Part shown: positions 17,557 through 26,746 of the stretch, piece by piece
Layout of the letters: each line of letters starts with the position of its first letter
How positions within the stretch are numbered: the stretch's first letter is position 1
NCBI RefSeq assembly: GCF_000331305.1
Contig: NZ_KB217478.1
Coordinates: 6,846,317 to 6,910,316 of the forward strand
Direction of reading: 5' to 3'
DNA: 64,000 bases
Source of the DNA: Calothrix sp. PCC 7103
Lineage (GTDB): Bacteria > Cyanobacteriota > Cyanobacteriia > Cyanobacteriales > Nostocaceae
Notes under the pieces: model-generated
What the model was told of the DNA's origin: nothing
Databases searched by the model: none
What the model saw: the letters and a program-made list of their open reading frames with translations, nothing else
Made by a program: the position numbers and the translations under genes

Positions 17557-19200
17557 CTACCAGCTGAATTCTGCTGTTTTGAAGGGATGTTTTGAGTCTT
17601 CGATTTCTTGAGGCGCCTCTACATTGGTTTTATTATCTACCTGTGGTAAATTATCACGAATGGTGCCACGATAAATTAAGGCGCCGACAGTTTCTAAACT
17701 AAAACCCCAACCAGAAGGTAAATTATTATCACCGTCGTTTTGCCCTAAGTCTATATATATACGAGGTGGAACAAAATATTTCACATTTGTGGCACCGAGA
17801 AATTCATCAGCTTTGACCATAATTTCATCAACAGCAGCATCAAACGCTTCGTAACTATTGTAAGGTTGTTGAAGTTGGCTCTGTACGAAACCCATAAACT
17901 CGCGCACACTACTAATTCTTGGGTCTAATGGAACTTCTGGTTGTGGTTGCATTGGGTAATCTACAGGAGGAACTCCAGGAATTTCTGTAGGAGGTGTAGG
18001 AGGAAGAGTTATGCCAAGTTGTTTTAAGATTAATGGTTCTAACGAAGCAAATAAGTTAGCTTGAGCTTGTGCAACCAAAGCATCGTTGACATGAGCTTCT
18101 CGTGGTAAAAGAGTTTTAACTGCGCGTCTTACTACTTGCGAAAGTGAAAATGGTGGAAAAGGAATACTAGAAACATCAATAGTTTGTCCATGTTGTTCCA
18201 TTAGTACATCAAGCGGTGGTAAGTCTTCTGGCACAACTGGCATTTGGATGTTAAAGAATTTAAACTCAGGATTATTGCTTGTTTTGCTGAGTAAGTTTAC
18301 TTTCCGGTTGTTTTGACGGTCTTGCAGTTTCAATAGTTCGGTTACTTTTGCTTCGTCTCCATCGAGTAGTAAACTTAAACCCTGTTTGTTGAAGGGATAT
18401 ACAGGAGTGTTTAGACCAATATATATGAACTCCGCACAGTAAGTTCTATTTTTTGGCTCATTCAAATAATCAATGGCATCGGTGGAACCTAGTGCAGCCA
18501 ACGCGCAGTTTTTCAGAAATTCTTTGAGCGACGGTCTGTCATACACTTGTAATGGGTCGCCACCGTTAAAATCATTCTCAGAGAACTCAACGAACGAGTT
18601 CATCAGTGCTAACCAGCAAATTATGGTGTCGGTGTAACCGCGTGCTTGTTCTTTTGTCACAAACTCCAAAAATACTAACCGTTGTCCAACCGCTACAAAA
18701 CCAGGATGTCCAAACATCCCATCATGATACGTTTCAGGTTCGTTCAACGATGCGTAAGATTTTCTCTCGCGCATTGCTGGAACTATGGCGCCTGCATGAT
18801 GTCCGCCACCTTTGATAATCATTTCCATTAAATCTTCTTGGTCACTTTCTCCTAAAGCCCAACGCAAATCTAAAAGTTGCCCGTATCTATCTTTGTTGTA
18901 TATATAAGTACAAATTAGTAAACCATATTCATCAAGAAATTTGACGACATCATCGTGTCCAGATACTTGTTTGTTATCAGGGTCAGTAACAATATCAGAG
19001 TTAGCAACACCAATATATCCAGGTACTTTAAATGGCTCAGTACTAATTATTGTTTCATCATCAACAACGATTTGCTTGTAAAAAAAACGCTGCATATCTT
19101 TAATTGGTTTGCCGTTTCGATGATCTGGCGATTTAATGGTATTAAATACTTTTAAATCAACGTTCTCGGCTAAATACAAGGGCAGTTGAGATTCGCTCAT
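17557..19200 (-). CDS. Unrecognised 547-residue protein with permuted-papain-like His/Cys motifs
   Basis: No family was recognised with confidence. The protein has no signal peptide or membrane segment. About residues 131-140 read GGGHHAGAIV, and about residues 252-264 read RTYCAEFIYIGLN. A small-residue-flanked His on a strand followed later by YCxEFxYxGLN resembles the permuted NlpC/P60 or YiiX/LRAT-like cysteine hydrolases, in which His precedes Cys; His134 or His135 and Cys255 would be the pair. A Pro-rich linker (about 400-425) separates a C-terminal domain of about 120 residues. The gene stands alone, with GGCGCC sites near its 3' end. Real gene: long, well-behaved frame. Enzyme class is inference. 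Confidence 0.75.
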   Translation of the reverse strand: MSESQLPLYLAENVDLKVFNTIKSPDHRNGKPIKDMQRFFYKQIVVDDETIISTEPFKVPGYIGVANSDIVTDPDNKQVSGHDDVVKFLDEYGLLICTYIYNKDRYGQLLDLRWALGESDQEDLMEMIIKGGGHHAGAIVPAMRERKSYASLNEPETYHDGMFGHPGFVAVGQRLVFLEFVTKEQARGYTDTIICWLALMNSFVEFSENDFNGGDPLQVYDRPSLKEFLKNCALAALGSTDAIDYLNEPKNRTYCAEFIYIGLNTPVYPFNKQGLSLLLDGDEAKVTELLKLQDRQNNRKVNLLSKTSNNPEFKFFNIQMPVVPEDLPPLDVLMEQHGQTIDVSSIPFPPFSLSQVVRRAVKTLLPREAHVNDALVAQAQANLFASLEPLILKQLGITLPPTPPTEIPGVPPVDYPMQPQPEVPLDPRISSVREFMGFVQSQLQQPYNSYEAFDAAVDEIMVKADEFLGATNVKYFVPPRIYIDLGQNDGDNNLPSGWGFSLETVGALIYRGTIRDNLPQVDNKTNVEAPQEIEDSKHPFKTAEFSW

Positions 19201-19586
19201 TTATTTTTTTTACAGATTTAATTGAGGTCATTAAAGACGTCATAAACTTTTATACCGCCTTTTCTAACAAATTTGTGCAAATAGGGATGTATAAATTTTT
19301 AATTTTATTGAAGTTGGTATTTTAAATTACAAAATAAAAAAACAGTAAGTATGTGTGGCAAACTTATTTTATTTGCGTCAAGCAAAATACTTACTATATT
19401 TGTTAAAGATTTCGTAAATCCTCGAATATGAGGAACACTTAAATCAAGTAGTTAGGTCTAGTGCTGTATCCGGATACAGTAGTAAATGAAACGAAGTATT
19501 TCCTGGAGATACAGAGTTGTCTGTAGTACATTTGCTTAATGTAATATAGAGACATTTTCAAGAACTATTAGAACAAGGGGAGTGAC
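19201..19586. promoter_or_regulatory. Intergenic region with a 16-bp palindrome
   Basis: This AT-rich gap lies between the divergent 17557-19200 and 19587-20024 genes. CTGTATCCGGATACAG at 19464-19479 is a perfect palindrome about 110 bp upstream of the rightward gene, a plausible operator. No coding sequence seen. Confidence 0.4.
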
Positions 19587-20024
19587 ATGGAACTCAGCAA
19601 TAGACTTTTAGACCCAGCTAAAAAAGGAATGGTTGTTTCGGACTGCTGTAATATGATTGAGGAGCAGCTTGCTTCTAAGTCTGGTATCAGTGGTATGGCT
19701 TTGAAAGCTGCTTTTGCTGCTCTTAAAGGAATTAAGCCGGGATATATTAACGGTGCTGTAGAGCAACTTTTACCTTCGTGCTTAACTGCTATTGACCCTA
19801 TTTGGAATGAAGGTGTACAAAATGGCGACCCTGTGGGACATTTGGTAGCGAGTAGTTCTGTTACAGCAGATGCTCTGCTTAGTGTTACCGATGAGAAAGT
19901 CAAAAATTCAAGTCGCCAAATAGTAAAGGGAACCTACGAAAAGCTTCGTGGTTCTGCCAAGAAGCATGTGGAGGAAGCTGTACCTGATTTTGCTAAGGTA
20001 ATTGAGAAGCACGCTCAGGTGTAA
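19587..20024 (+). CDS. DUF6918-like small protein
   Basis: A 145-residue soluble protein preceded by AAGGGGAG. Its pattern, LLDPAKKGMVVSDCCNMIEEQ, SGISGMALKAAFAALKGIKPG and a Lys-rich end with RGSAKKHVEEAVPDFAKVIEKH, matches by recall a family (DUF6918) shared by actinobacteria and cyanobacteria, of unknown function. The repeated Ala-rich helices suggest an all-alpha fold. The cyanobacterial branch could derive from transfer between phyla. Downstream is a 9-bp-stem hairpin at 20038-20058. Confidence 0.75.
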   Translation: MELSNRLLDPAKKGMVVSDCCNMIEEQLASKSGISGMALKAAFAALKGIKPGYINGAVEQLLPSCLTAIDPIWNEGVQNGDPVGHLVASSSVTADALLSVTDEKVKNSSRQIVKGTYEKLRGSAKKHVEEAVPDFAKVIEKHAQV

Positions 20025-20037
20025 ATTTAGACCAAAT

Positions 20038-20058
20038 GCACAGGCAGGATGCCTGTGC
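20038..20058. terminator. GCACAGGCA hairpin between convergent genes
   Basis: GCACAGGCA-GGA-TGCCTGTGC is a perfect 9-bp stem with a 3-nt loop, followed by CACAATTAG, in the 39-bp gap between convergent genes. Similar hairpins are at about 6014-6037 and 43797-43816. Confidence 0.6.
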
Positions 20059-20063
20059 CACAA

Positions 20064-20954
20064 TTAGGTGATGGGTTCTTTGGTGGCTTGTGTTTGTTCT
20101 GAGAAATGATTATCAATCCAATTTAGGACTGGGACTAATGATAGGAGCATTAATGCTGAGTAGATGTCACCACCCCAGCTATCGTGAAGCCATTTAAATA
20201 GTCCTTCGTTTCCTGTACCGTGGAAATATGTTAGAAGTGTGTTGCGAATAATATTGGCGCCAACACTAATTACGATAGCGCTACCGAGAAACCAACTAAT
20301 TTTACGACGCGAGCTAATGGCACCCGTCCAATGTAGTAGCATCAAACATACATATAAAGTTGTAAACAGCATTTTTAAGCCAGCGCAATACGGCGCCACT
20401 TCTACAACTCGTCCATCAACAAATATATATATACCATCTACATTGACGTTCATACCTAACTGATTCAAAGTAAAACCAGCTGTACCAGCAATAAAAGCTT
20501 GTAAAGGTACAGTAAAGGGAGCAATCAAATAAGGAACTGAAGTGGGTGTTGCTAAAAATACTAGTACTAAAGGAAACCATTGCAGTTTAAACCCAGCTCC
20601 ACCTTTGAGCCATAAGCATAAACCAGTTAAAATCAACGGCAGCGAGAGGTTTACGTATTCGCCTACTCCACTGATGTAAAAAAATGCTCCTATCAATAAT
20701 AAAACGGCGCCTAATGGGTGATTTTTAGAGCGCAGTCTATACCATAATTTTCGGTTTTGCCACACCAAGTATGCAGCAAAAGGCAAACCAATCAATCCGT
20801 GGCTAAAATACTCGTGTTCTGTACTAATACTTTTATTAACCCAACCATCAACCCAGTGTAAAAGTATAGGAGCATAAAGTAGTACTAAAACACCAATTAT
20901 GGCGAAGTTAAATAACTCGGTTGGATTTGTTGTTCTGTAGGAGCGTTGATACAT
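20064..20954 (-). CDS. Cyanoexosortase (probably type B)
   Basis: Integral membrane protein with about eight hydrophobic segments. The exosortase catalytic residues are present in order: Cys190 (EVAPYCAGLKML), Arg237 (VGANIIRNTLL) and His257 (KWLHDSWGG). Exosortases are membrane transpeptidase-like enzymes that process PEP-CTERM tails; one such substrate is encoded at 9905-10651. The sequence pattern fits cyanoexosortase B better than A, but this is from memory. No EpsI-like accessory domain gene lies next to it. It is 36 bp downstream of a DegT aminotransferase on the same strand, which suggests a link to surface polysaccharide. Confidence 0.85.
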   Translation of the reverse strand: MYQRSYRTTNPTELFNFAIIGVLVLLYAPILLHWVDGWVNKSISTEHEYFSHGLIGLPFAAYLVWQNRKLWYRLRSKNHPLGAVLLLIGAFFYISGVGEYVNLSLPLILTGLCLWLKGGAGFKLQWFPLVLVFLATPTSVPYLIAPFTVPLQAFIAGTAGFTLNQLGMNVNVDGIYIFVDGRVVEVAPYCAGLKMLFTTLYVCLMLLHWTGAISSRRKISWFLGSAIVISVGANIIRNTLLTYFHGTGNEGLFKWLHDSWGGDIYSALMLLSLVPVLNWIDNHFSEQTQATKEPIT

Positions 20955-20990
20955 AGTATGTGTGAGGGAGTAAGAAACTCCCGTAAACTC

Positions 20991-22148
20991 TTAAGTATTA
21001 AGTATTACTAATTCTTGCTCGCAGAGTACTTCGGCAATTGTTGCCACTGTTTCTTTGACCTGACTTGGCGTTAAACCTGGATACATTGGCAATGATAATA
21101 TTTGTTTTGCTAATGCTTCGGCGTTTGGGAAGTCGCCAATTTGATAACCGAGGTTAGCAAAAGCGGGTTGAAGGTGGCATGGTATTGGGTAATGAATACC
21201 TGTTTGAATTCCAGCTTCAATAAATTTTTGCTGCAAGTCTTGGCGAGATATTGAACTATCTTCAGTAATTTTAACAACGTATAGGTGATATACATGTCCT
21301 TCGTCGCTTTGATTTTGCATTGGTATTATTCCTTTTGATACCAACGGCGCCAATTCTGAATCGTAAAGCTGTGCAAGCTGCAAGCGTTGACGGTTCCATT
21401 CAGATAAATATGGTAATTTTTCTAACAACACTGCTGCTTGTAGTGTGTCTAGACGACTATTTGTACCTGGGTCGGTATGATAATATTTATACGAGGCGCC
21501 GTAATTGCGTAAGCGCATCATTTTTTGCGCGACTTCCGCATCACTAGTTAGTAACATTCCTCCATCACCAATGGCACCTAAGTTTTTACTAGGGTAAAAG
21601 CTAAATGCTGCCGCAATTCCAACTGAACCAGCGCGATATCCATCACGAGTTGCTAAGTGCGCTTGCGCTGCATCTTCAAAAATTAGTAGGTCATGGGTTT
21701 TAGCAAAATTTAGTAATTTTAAAGGCGAAACCATTTGTCCATAGAGATGGACTGGAATAATTGCTTTTGTTTTAGATGTAACAGCCGCAGAAGCAGCTTC
21801 TAAATCAATTAAGGCTGTTTTTGGGCAACAATCAACAAAAATTGGCGTTGCTCCTGCTCTTATTACCCCTATCAATGTTGCAACAAATGTGTTTGCTGGC
21901 AATATTACTTCATCACCAACACCAATGTTACAAGCTTGTAGCCCTAGAGCAATGGCATCGGTTCCAGATGCAACTCCTATGCCAAATTCCGCGTGCGATG
22001 CTGCTGAAAATGCTTTTTCAAAATCGGTTAACGCCTTACCTAAAATAAAATCTCCATTTTGCAGTACAGACTGTATTGCTGAATTTATTTTATTTTGAAT
22101 CGGTTGATGTTGGAAATTTAAATCTACAAAAGGAATTTTAACGTTCAT
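20991..22148 (-). CDS. DegT/DnrJ/EryC1/StrS sugar aminotransferase
   Basis: PLP-dependent aminotransferase of the nucleotide-sugar type: GVASGTDAIALGLQACNIG (cofactor phosphate site), PVHLYGQM, EDAAQAHLA and the internal-aldimine Lys188 in SFYPSKNLGAIGDGG. These enzymes make amino sugars for capsule, O-antigen or exopolysaccharide. The open frame starts at TTG 22157, but ATG 22148 (MNVKIPFVDLNFQHQPIQ) fits the family start. It is upstream of the cyanoexosortase with a 36-bp spacer, probably one operon. Confidence 0.93.
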   Translation of the reverse strand: MNVKIPFVDLNFQHQPIQNKINSAIQSVLQNGDFILGKALTDFEKAFSAASHAEFGIGVASGTDAIALGLQACNIGVGDEVILPANTFVATLIGVIRAGATPIFVDCCPKTALIDLEAASAAVTSKTKAIIPVHLYGQMVSPLKLLNFAKTHDLLIFEDAAQAHLATRDGYRAGSVGIAAAFSFYPSKNLGAIGDGGMLLTSDAEVAQKMMRLRNYGASYKYYHTDPGTNSRLDTLQAAVLLEKLPYLSEWNRQRLQLAQLYDSELAPLVSKGIIPMQNQSDEGHVYHLYVVKITEDSSISRQDLQQKFIEAGIQTGIHYPIPCHLQPAFANLGYQIGDFPNAEALAKQILSLPMYPGLTPSQVKETVATIAEVLCEQELVILNT

Positions 22149-22912
22149 GTTATTCAAATAATCGTAATTGAAAAATATCTTTACTTGTCTGCTTTATAAA
22201 AAATTACACTCTTATTTGATTGAGCATAAGTTAATAAACAAATCATAAATGTGAAGGAAGTGTAAATTTTGTATTAAGCTTTCTATTATTTGCCTTTTCT
22301 TTTGCAATTAGATGTATTTTTATTTCTCTACGGCAACAAGACAGAGTGCTGTCAGGACTTGTAGAGTCGGTGCCATTCTTGGTTTTTTACTAATGATTTG
22401 CAGTAATAGGCAGTCGTGAATTGATATTTATATATTTAGTTGTCTTACATTTGTTGAACCTAAAACTATAGTTTCTAATCAATAATTAGCACAATATATT
22501 CACCTACCTGCCTCAGTAATAATAATGATATTTTGAATGTTAAAAGTACAAGTACTAGCGTAAGTAAAAAAATATTGAGCTACCGTAATATTATTGATAT
22601 TGGTGATTAAAAAAAGACAGTAAGACAACGGGATATTGCTTAGATACACAGCTATTCAGGTGCCCTTGTATTGATATTCTGGCTGTAAATGATTATCTCT
22701 CGTGGGTTGAATGCGGTAGCAGTAGGGGGTGAAAGCATTTTTTATCGGGTATTAAACACTCCGTTGAATCGCGGTCTTAAGAAGGTAAAAAAAAATTGGT
22801 GATAATTGTTTGTCTGGCATAAAAATGGGGAATGCTTAGAAATAGGAATAACCAGTTATGTCGTTGGTTATATGAAATACACTATCGAGTATTTATCAAG
22901 GTAACTGTGGTA
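22149..22912. other. Long intergenic region between divergent genes
   Basis: About 760 bp without a convincing gene. It is AT-rich, and the right third (22680-22800) has lower AT content and a GGTAGCAGTAGGGGGTGAAAG segment that could be a leader or small RNA, but no closed structure was found by eye. An open frame extends leftward from 22913 to 22832, but its residues do not look conserved. Confidence 0.4.
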
Positions 22913-24472
22913 ATGTTAGAGCCGGAAAAGAAATTATTAAGTTTAAAAGACGGTTGGAATGGTTCAGACACTCGTGAGCAAAAACGTCTGAAAGCGTTAT
23001 TAGACCTAGGCTTACGCCAACCTGAAACGATTCCTGTATTCGAGGAAGCAACTCAAACTGCTGCCCATTTTCTAGAAGCTCCCATTTCGCTTTTGGGGTT
23101 TATTGACCAGGAACGTCACTGGTTTAAATCCGCAGTCGGTTTATCGCGTTTGGGATTGATGAACCAACTTGCACAAGCTAGAGCTTTACCTCGAAAGGAG
23201 TCCTTTTGTACTTCTGTTGTTGATAGCGCCCAAATTGTCGTCATTAACGATACGCATAAATACTCTAGCCCAGAACTTGTAACCACCAAATTGGTTAAAG
23301 AATATGGAGTACGTGCTTACTTAGGGGCGCCGTTAATCGATGCCAATGGAAATTGTTTAGGGTCGTTGGCAGTTTTTGACCTAGTACCGCGCACATTCAC
23401 TTCGCGAGATATCGAATTTTTACAAATCATCGCGCGTTGGAGCATGAGCGAGTTTGAAAGAAACCGCTTACTAGCAGCACCAGTGGTAAGTAGCGAAAAA
23501 TTATATGGTGATGCTGGTTGGTCACAATCTACGAATAATACCCAAGAAATTAAACTTACGGCACCGATTTTACAAAAAGAGCTTCAACAAGACCGTACAA
23601 CAAACCAGCTTAAACTTGAATTATTATCGCAACTAACACAAGAGTTACGCACCCCACTCACTTCAGTGCTAGGTATGGCAAGCGTGTTAGGACGAGAAAT
23701 TTATGGTCCGCTCACCACCAAACAGCGCGAATACCTCGAAATTATTCAGCATAGTGGTCGCTATTTGCTCTCCCTAGTCAACGAAATTACCGAGTTGGGA
23801 GCAATGGAAAGTAATATTGAAGCACTGAATGTGGCACCTGTAGATATTGAAATGCTATGCCAACAAGCAATTAACACGCTTGAAGAAGCAGCAAATCGTC
23901 GCGAGCAAGATATACGACTCTCGCTAGAACCAGGACGTAATCGAATTTTACCTCTCGATAAAGATAAAGTGCGTCAAATGTTGTACCACTTAATTTTTAG
24001 CGTCATTCAGGTTTCAGCAACAGGAAGCATCGTGAGAATTCACGTCTCATATAAAGAAGACACGTTAAATATCACAGTATGGGTGTCACATCCTTGGTTG
24101 GGAGATGGAATAACCGAAGTTGACCCATATTTCCGACTCAACCCACAACCTTTGCTTGAATTAACAAGCATCGCCCAAAACTATAATATGAATTTCGAGA
24201 ACCAAGAAATGTCAGACTTGGTGGTAATGGTAGAAAAATCGAAAGATTTACCTGTCTCAAATGGTGCCGTATCTTTAAATTCTAGTGATTTAGACTTGAA
24301 AGGACCAACCAACCACATGTCACGCGAAAGCTTGGGGTTATTGTTAAGTTGTCAACTCGCAGAACTTCATAAAGGGCAAATTTCGATTCAGGGGTCTATA
24401 GAATCTGGTTATCGCTATTTATTGTCATTACCAATACAAAACACGACCGCCGAAACCGCTACCAATGCATAA
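22913..24472 (+). CDS. GAF-domain protein with degenerate histidine kinase core
   Basis: The N-terminal half is a GAF domain (FEEATQTAAHFLEAPISLLG ... GVRAYLGAPLID ... GSLAVFDLVPRTF). A HisKA-like segment follows, but the phospho-acceptor position reads LTQELRTPLTS: Gln243 replaces His. The ATPase region lacks the N-box Asn (MLYHLIFSVIQ) and has a weak G1 box (WLGDGI). It is therefore probably a pseudokinase acting by dimerisation or ligand binding. The start at ATG 22913 (MLEPEKKLLSLKDGW) is preferred over 22832 because the extra 27 residues look non-coding; AAGG lies about 11 bp upstream. The gene is monocistronic. Confidence 0.85.
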   Translation: MLEPEKKLLSLKDGWNGSDTREQKRLKALLDLGLRQPETIPVFEEATQTAAHFLEAPISLLGFIDQERHWFKSAVGLSRLGLMNQLAQARALPRKESFCTSVVDSAQIVVINDTHKYSSPELVTTKLVKEYGVRAYLGAPLIDANGNCLGSLAVFDLVPRTFTSRDIEFLQIIARWSMSEFERNRLLAAPVVSSEKLYGDAGWSQSTNNTQEIKLTAPILQKELQQDRTTNQLKLELLSQLTQELRTPLTSVLGMASVLGREIYGPLTTKQREYLEIIQHSGRYLLSLVNEITELGAMESNIEALNVAPVDIEMLCQQAINTLEEAANRREQDIRLSLEPGRNRILPLDKDKVRQMLYHLIFSVIQVSATGSIVRIHVSYKEDTLNITVWVSHPWLGDGITEVDPYFRLNPQPLLELTSIAQNYNMNFENQEMSDLVVMVEKSKDLPVSNGAVSLNSSDLDLKGPTNHMSRESLGLLLSCQLAELHKGQISIQGSIESGYRYLLSLPIQNTTAETATNA

Positions 24473-24609
24473 GCAACCCTTGATTACATGTTGGTAACTA
24501 TTACAATTAACAAGAAAGCAACCAGCAGTTATTAACTTTTTGGAACTATGCAGATTATGATTAAGTCGCACTTCTATCTAGAAGTATACTTATAATCGCA
24601 CAGTTGTTT

Positions 24610-26034
24610 ATGAATCTAGTTTGGCAACGATTTACATTATCGGATTTGCCACTGCGGCAATATCTTAGTACTAGCTATTTACACAGTGTACTGTTTGGAC
24701 TGCTGCATTCCTGGAAGCAAAGCAGCATTTTAATGCGGTGGGGAGAGACAATAGCTGCTGTGTTAGTCAGTTTTGTATATGGACTGGCGCCTTTTGTTAC
24801 AAGCACGTTGACAGGGGTACTTTTAGGAGCATGTGGAGCTTTTTGGCTTCTATTAACAATATCTGACGAACCCACAGATACAAATGCTCCAACTGTCACC
24901 CCCATTCACTTGCTAGTATGCCTTTACTGGGTAGTTGCTCTTATAGCTACTGCTTTATCACCAGTACGACAGCAAGCCATTTCAGACTTCATAAATTTAA
25001 CTCTTTATCTATTACTGTTTGCCCTTTGCGCCAGAGTACTTAGATTACCACCATTCCGTAATTGGTTGCTAGTTTTGTACCTGCTCGTCTCGCTTGTCGT
25101 CAGCGTGTATGGAGTACGTCAAAAGGTTTTTGGCGCCGCACAGTTAGCGACTTGGGTAGACCCAGAGTCACCGCTTGCTAAAAATACAAGAGTATATAGT
25201 TATTTAGGTAATCCCAATTTACTAGCAGGATATTTACTGCCTGCGGTAATTTTAAGCTTTATCGCAATTTTTGCTTGGCGTGGAACCGCACGTAAAGCTT
25301 TAGCTGCAACAATGCTAGTTATGAACTTAATGTGCTTTCGATTTGCCGACAGTCGCGGTAGCTTTATTGGGTTAGCATTAGCTTCCATAATCGTCGTGCT
25401 ATTACTGCGGTATTGGTACAGCGAATCTCTACCCAAGTTTTGGCGAACTTGGCTAGTACCAATTTTATTAGGAAGCTTTGTCACATTATTTGCTGTAGCT
25501 TTTGGTGTGTCTGAAGAGTTTCGTTTGCGAATAGTTAGTATATTCGCAGGTCGAGGTGACAGTAGTAATAACTTCCGAATAAACGTTTGGACTGCGGTCT
25601 TTCAAATGATTCGCGACCGTCCAATAATTGGTATTGGTCCAGGCCACGCTTCATTTAACAAAGTGTATCCGCTGTATCAAGTACCGCGTTTTAGTGCGTT
25701 AAGTGCGTACTCTATCATTTTAGAAATAACCGTAGAAATGGGTTTTATTGGCTTAGGTGTATTTTTATGGCTTTTAACTGTAACATTTAACACGGGATGG
25801 CTACAGTTAAGACAATTCCGTCAAACTCGTAGTACAGATGGGCTATGGTTAATAGGCGCCATTGGGTCACTAGTAGCTATGCTCGGTCACGGTCTAGTTG
25901 ATACAGTTTGGTATCGTCCAGAAATAAACACCTTATGGTGGTTAATGGTTGGTTTAGTGGCATCTTACTGGACACTACAACCTTCCCACACCAACCAAGA
26001 AAACTCACCCAACCCCCAACCCGCAGCAAATTAA
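24610..26034 (+). CDS. ictB: IctB-type O-antigen ligase/polymerase superfamily membrane protein
   Basis: About ten membrane helices with a large loop containing NNFRINVWTAVFQMIRDRP and GIGPGHASFNKVYPLYQ, typical of the Wzy/WaaL superfamily branch that cyanobacterial annotation calls IctB (putative bicarbonate transporter). The transport role is disputed, since the fold is that of O-antigen ligases. GNPNLLAGYLLP and SRGSFIGLALA are also recognised. The open frame begins at TTG 24604; ATG 24610 (MNLVWQRFTLSDLPLR) is chosen. A strong terminator lies 75 bp downstream. Confidence 0.88.
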   Translation: MNLVWQRFTLSDLPLRQYLSTSYLHSVLFGLLHSWKQSSILMRWGETIAAVLVSFVYGLAPFVTSTLTGVLLGACGAFWLLLTISDEPTDTNAPTVTPIHLLVCLYWVVALIATALSPVRQQAISDFINLTLYLLLFALCARVLRLPPFRNWLLVLYLLVSLVVSVYGVRQKVFGAAQLATWVDPESPLAKNTRVYSYLGNPNLLAGYLLPAVILSFIAIFAWRGTARKALAATMLVMNLMCFRFADSRGSFIGLALASIIVVLLLRYWYSESLPKFWRTWLVPILLGSFVTLFAVAFGVSEEFRLRIVSIFAGRGDSSNNFRINVWTAVFQMIRDRPIIGIGPGHASFNKVYPLYQVPRFSALSAYSIILEITVEMGFIGLGVFLWLLTVTFNTGWLQLRQFRQTRSTDGLWLIGAIGSLVAMLGHGLVDTVWYRPEINTLWWLMVGLVASYWTLQPSHTNQENSPNPQPAAN

Positions 26035-26109
26035 CCACCTTGTAGCACAGGTATTAAGTCGGTTAAGGTTGTAGGTTGAATAGGCGCCGCTTGCAGCAAA
26101 AATTTAAAT

Positions 26110-26150
26110 AGGGCATTAGCAAAACTTATGGTGCGGTTTGCTAATGCCCT
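26110..26150. terminator. Strong bidirectional terminator
   Basis: AGGGCATTAGCAAA (26110-26123) pairs perfectly over 14 bp with TTTGCTAATGCCCT (26137-26150). It stands between convergent ictB and the WGxxGxxG gene, with AT-rich flanks. Confidence 0.75.
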
Positions 26151-26185
26151 AGTTATTCTATTATGACAAATTTTTTATTTCAGAC

Positions 26186-26479
26186 TTATTCGCGATATCC
26201 AGTGCTGCCAACAGCATTAGGGTCACGATAGCGAGCAGGTTCTTCACGCTTCTTACCAGCGAGACCTGCTAAACCTGCTAAACCAAGTAATCCCAGCCAT
26301 CCCCAATCAAAACCGTTATCTCTTCTGTAAGTACCATCGTTGTTAACTCCGGTAGTAGTTTGTGTCGTTGAAGTACCGTCGGTAGTACTTTGAGCATTGG
26401 CGCTCATTGATAAAGGTAAAATAGACAAACTAGCAGCTAATACGCTAGCTCTAATGACTTTGTTAAAATTGCGTTTCAT
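26186..26479 (-). CDS. WGxxGxxG-type small exported protein
   Basis: 97 residues with a Sec signal peptide (about 1-29, ending SANAQS), a Thr/Ser-rich middle and the motif WGWLGLLGLAGLAGLAGKK, the WGxxGxxG pattern, which forms a short glycine-rich transmembrane or surface helix. A tail of about 20 polar residues follows, longer than in many members. The family is widespread in cyanobacteria and bacilli and of unknown function. Confidence 0.88.
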   Translation of the reverse strand: MKRNFNKVIRASVLAASLSILPLSMSANAQSTTDGTSTTQTTTGVNNDGTYRRDNGFDWGWLGLLGLAGLAGLAGKKREEPARYRDPNAVGSTGYRE

Positions 26480-26746
26480 AGTTTTTTGCTTTCTCTTTCT
26501 TGTTACTCATTACTTTACAGAGTCGGTCACTTATAAAAATCACCCATTAGCCATAAACTAATTTGTGTTTTAACTCGCACTATAGGAATAGAAGCAACAA
26601 AATATTGTTATTTGTTAATGATTAGAGGTTACGAGCGATTTGTTGGTTATGCTGATATATATATAGTAGAAATACAAAGATTCAGAAATTTACACCCAAA
26701 AACCACTCAACAATTATCTACACATAGGAAACAAGCCAGATTATTA

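Noticed and set aside
26612-26746. N-terminal extension of SmpB
   Set aside because: The 45 extra residues do not resemble SmpB; ATG 26747 gives the conserved start.
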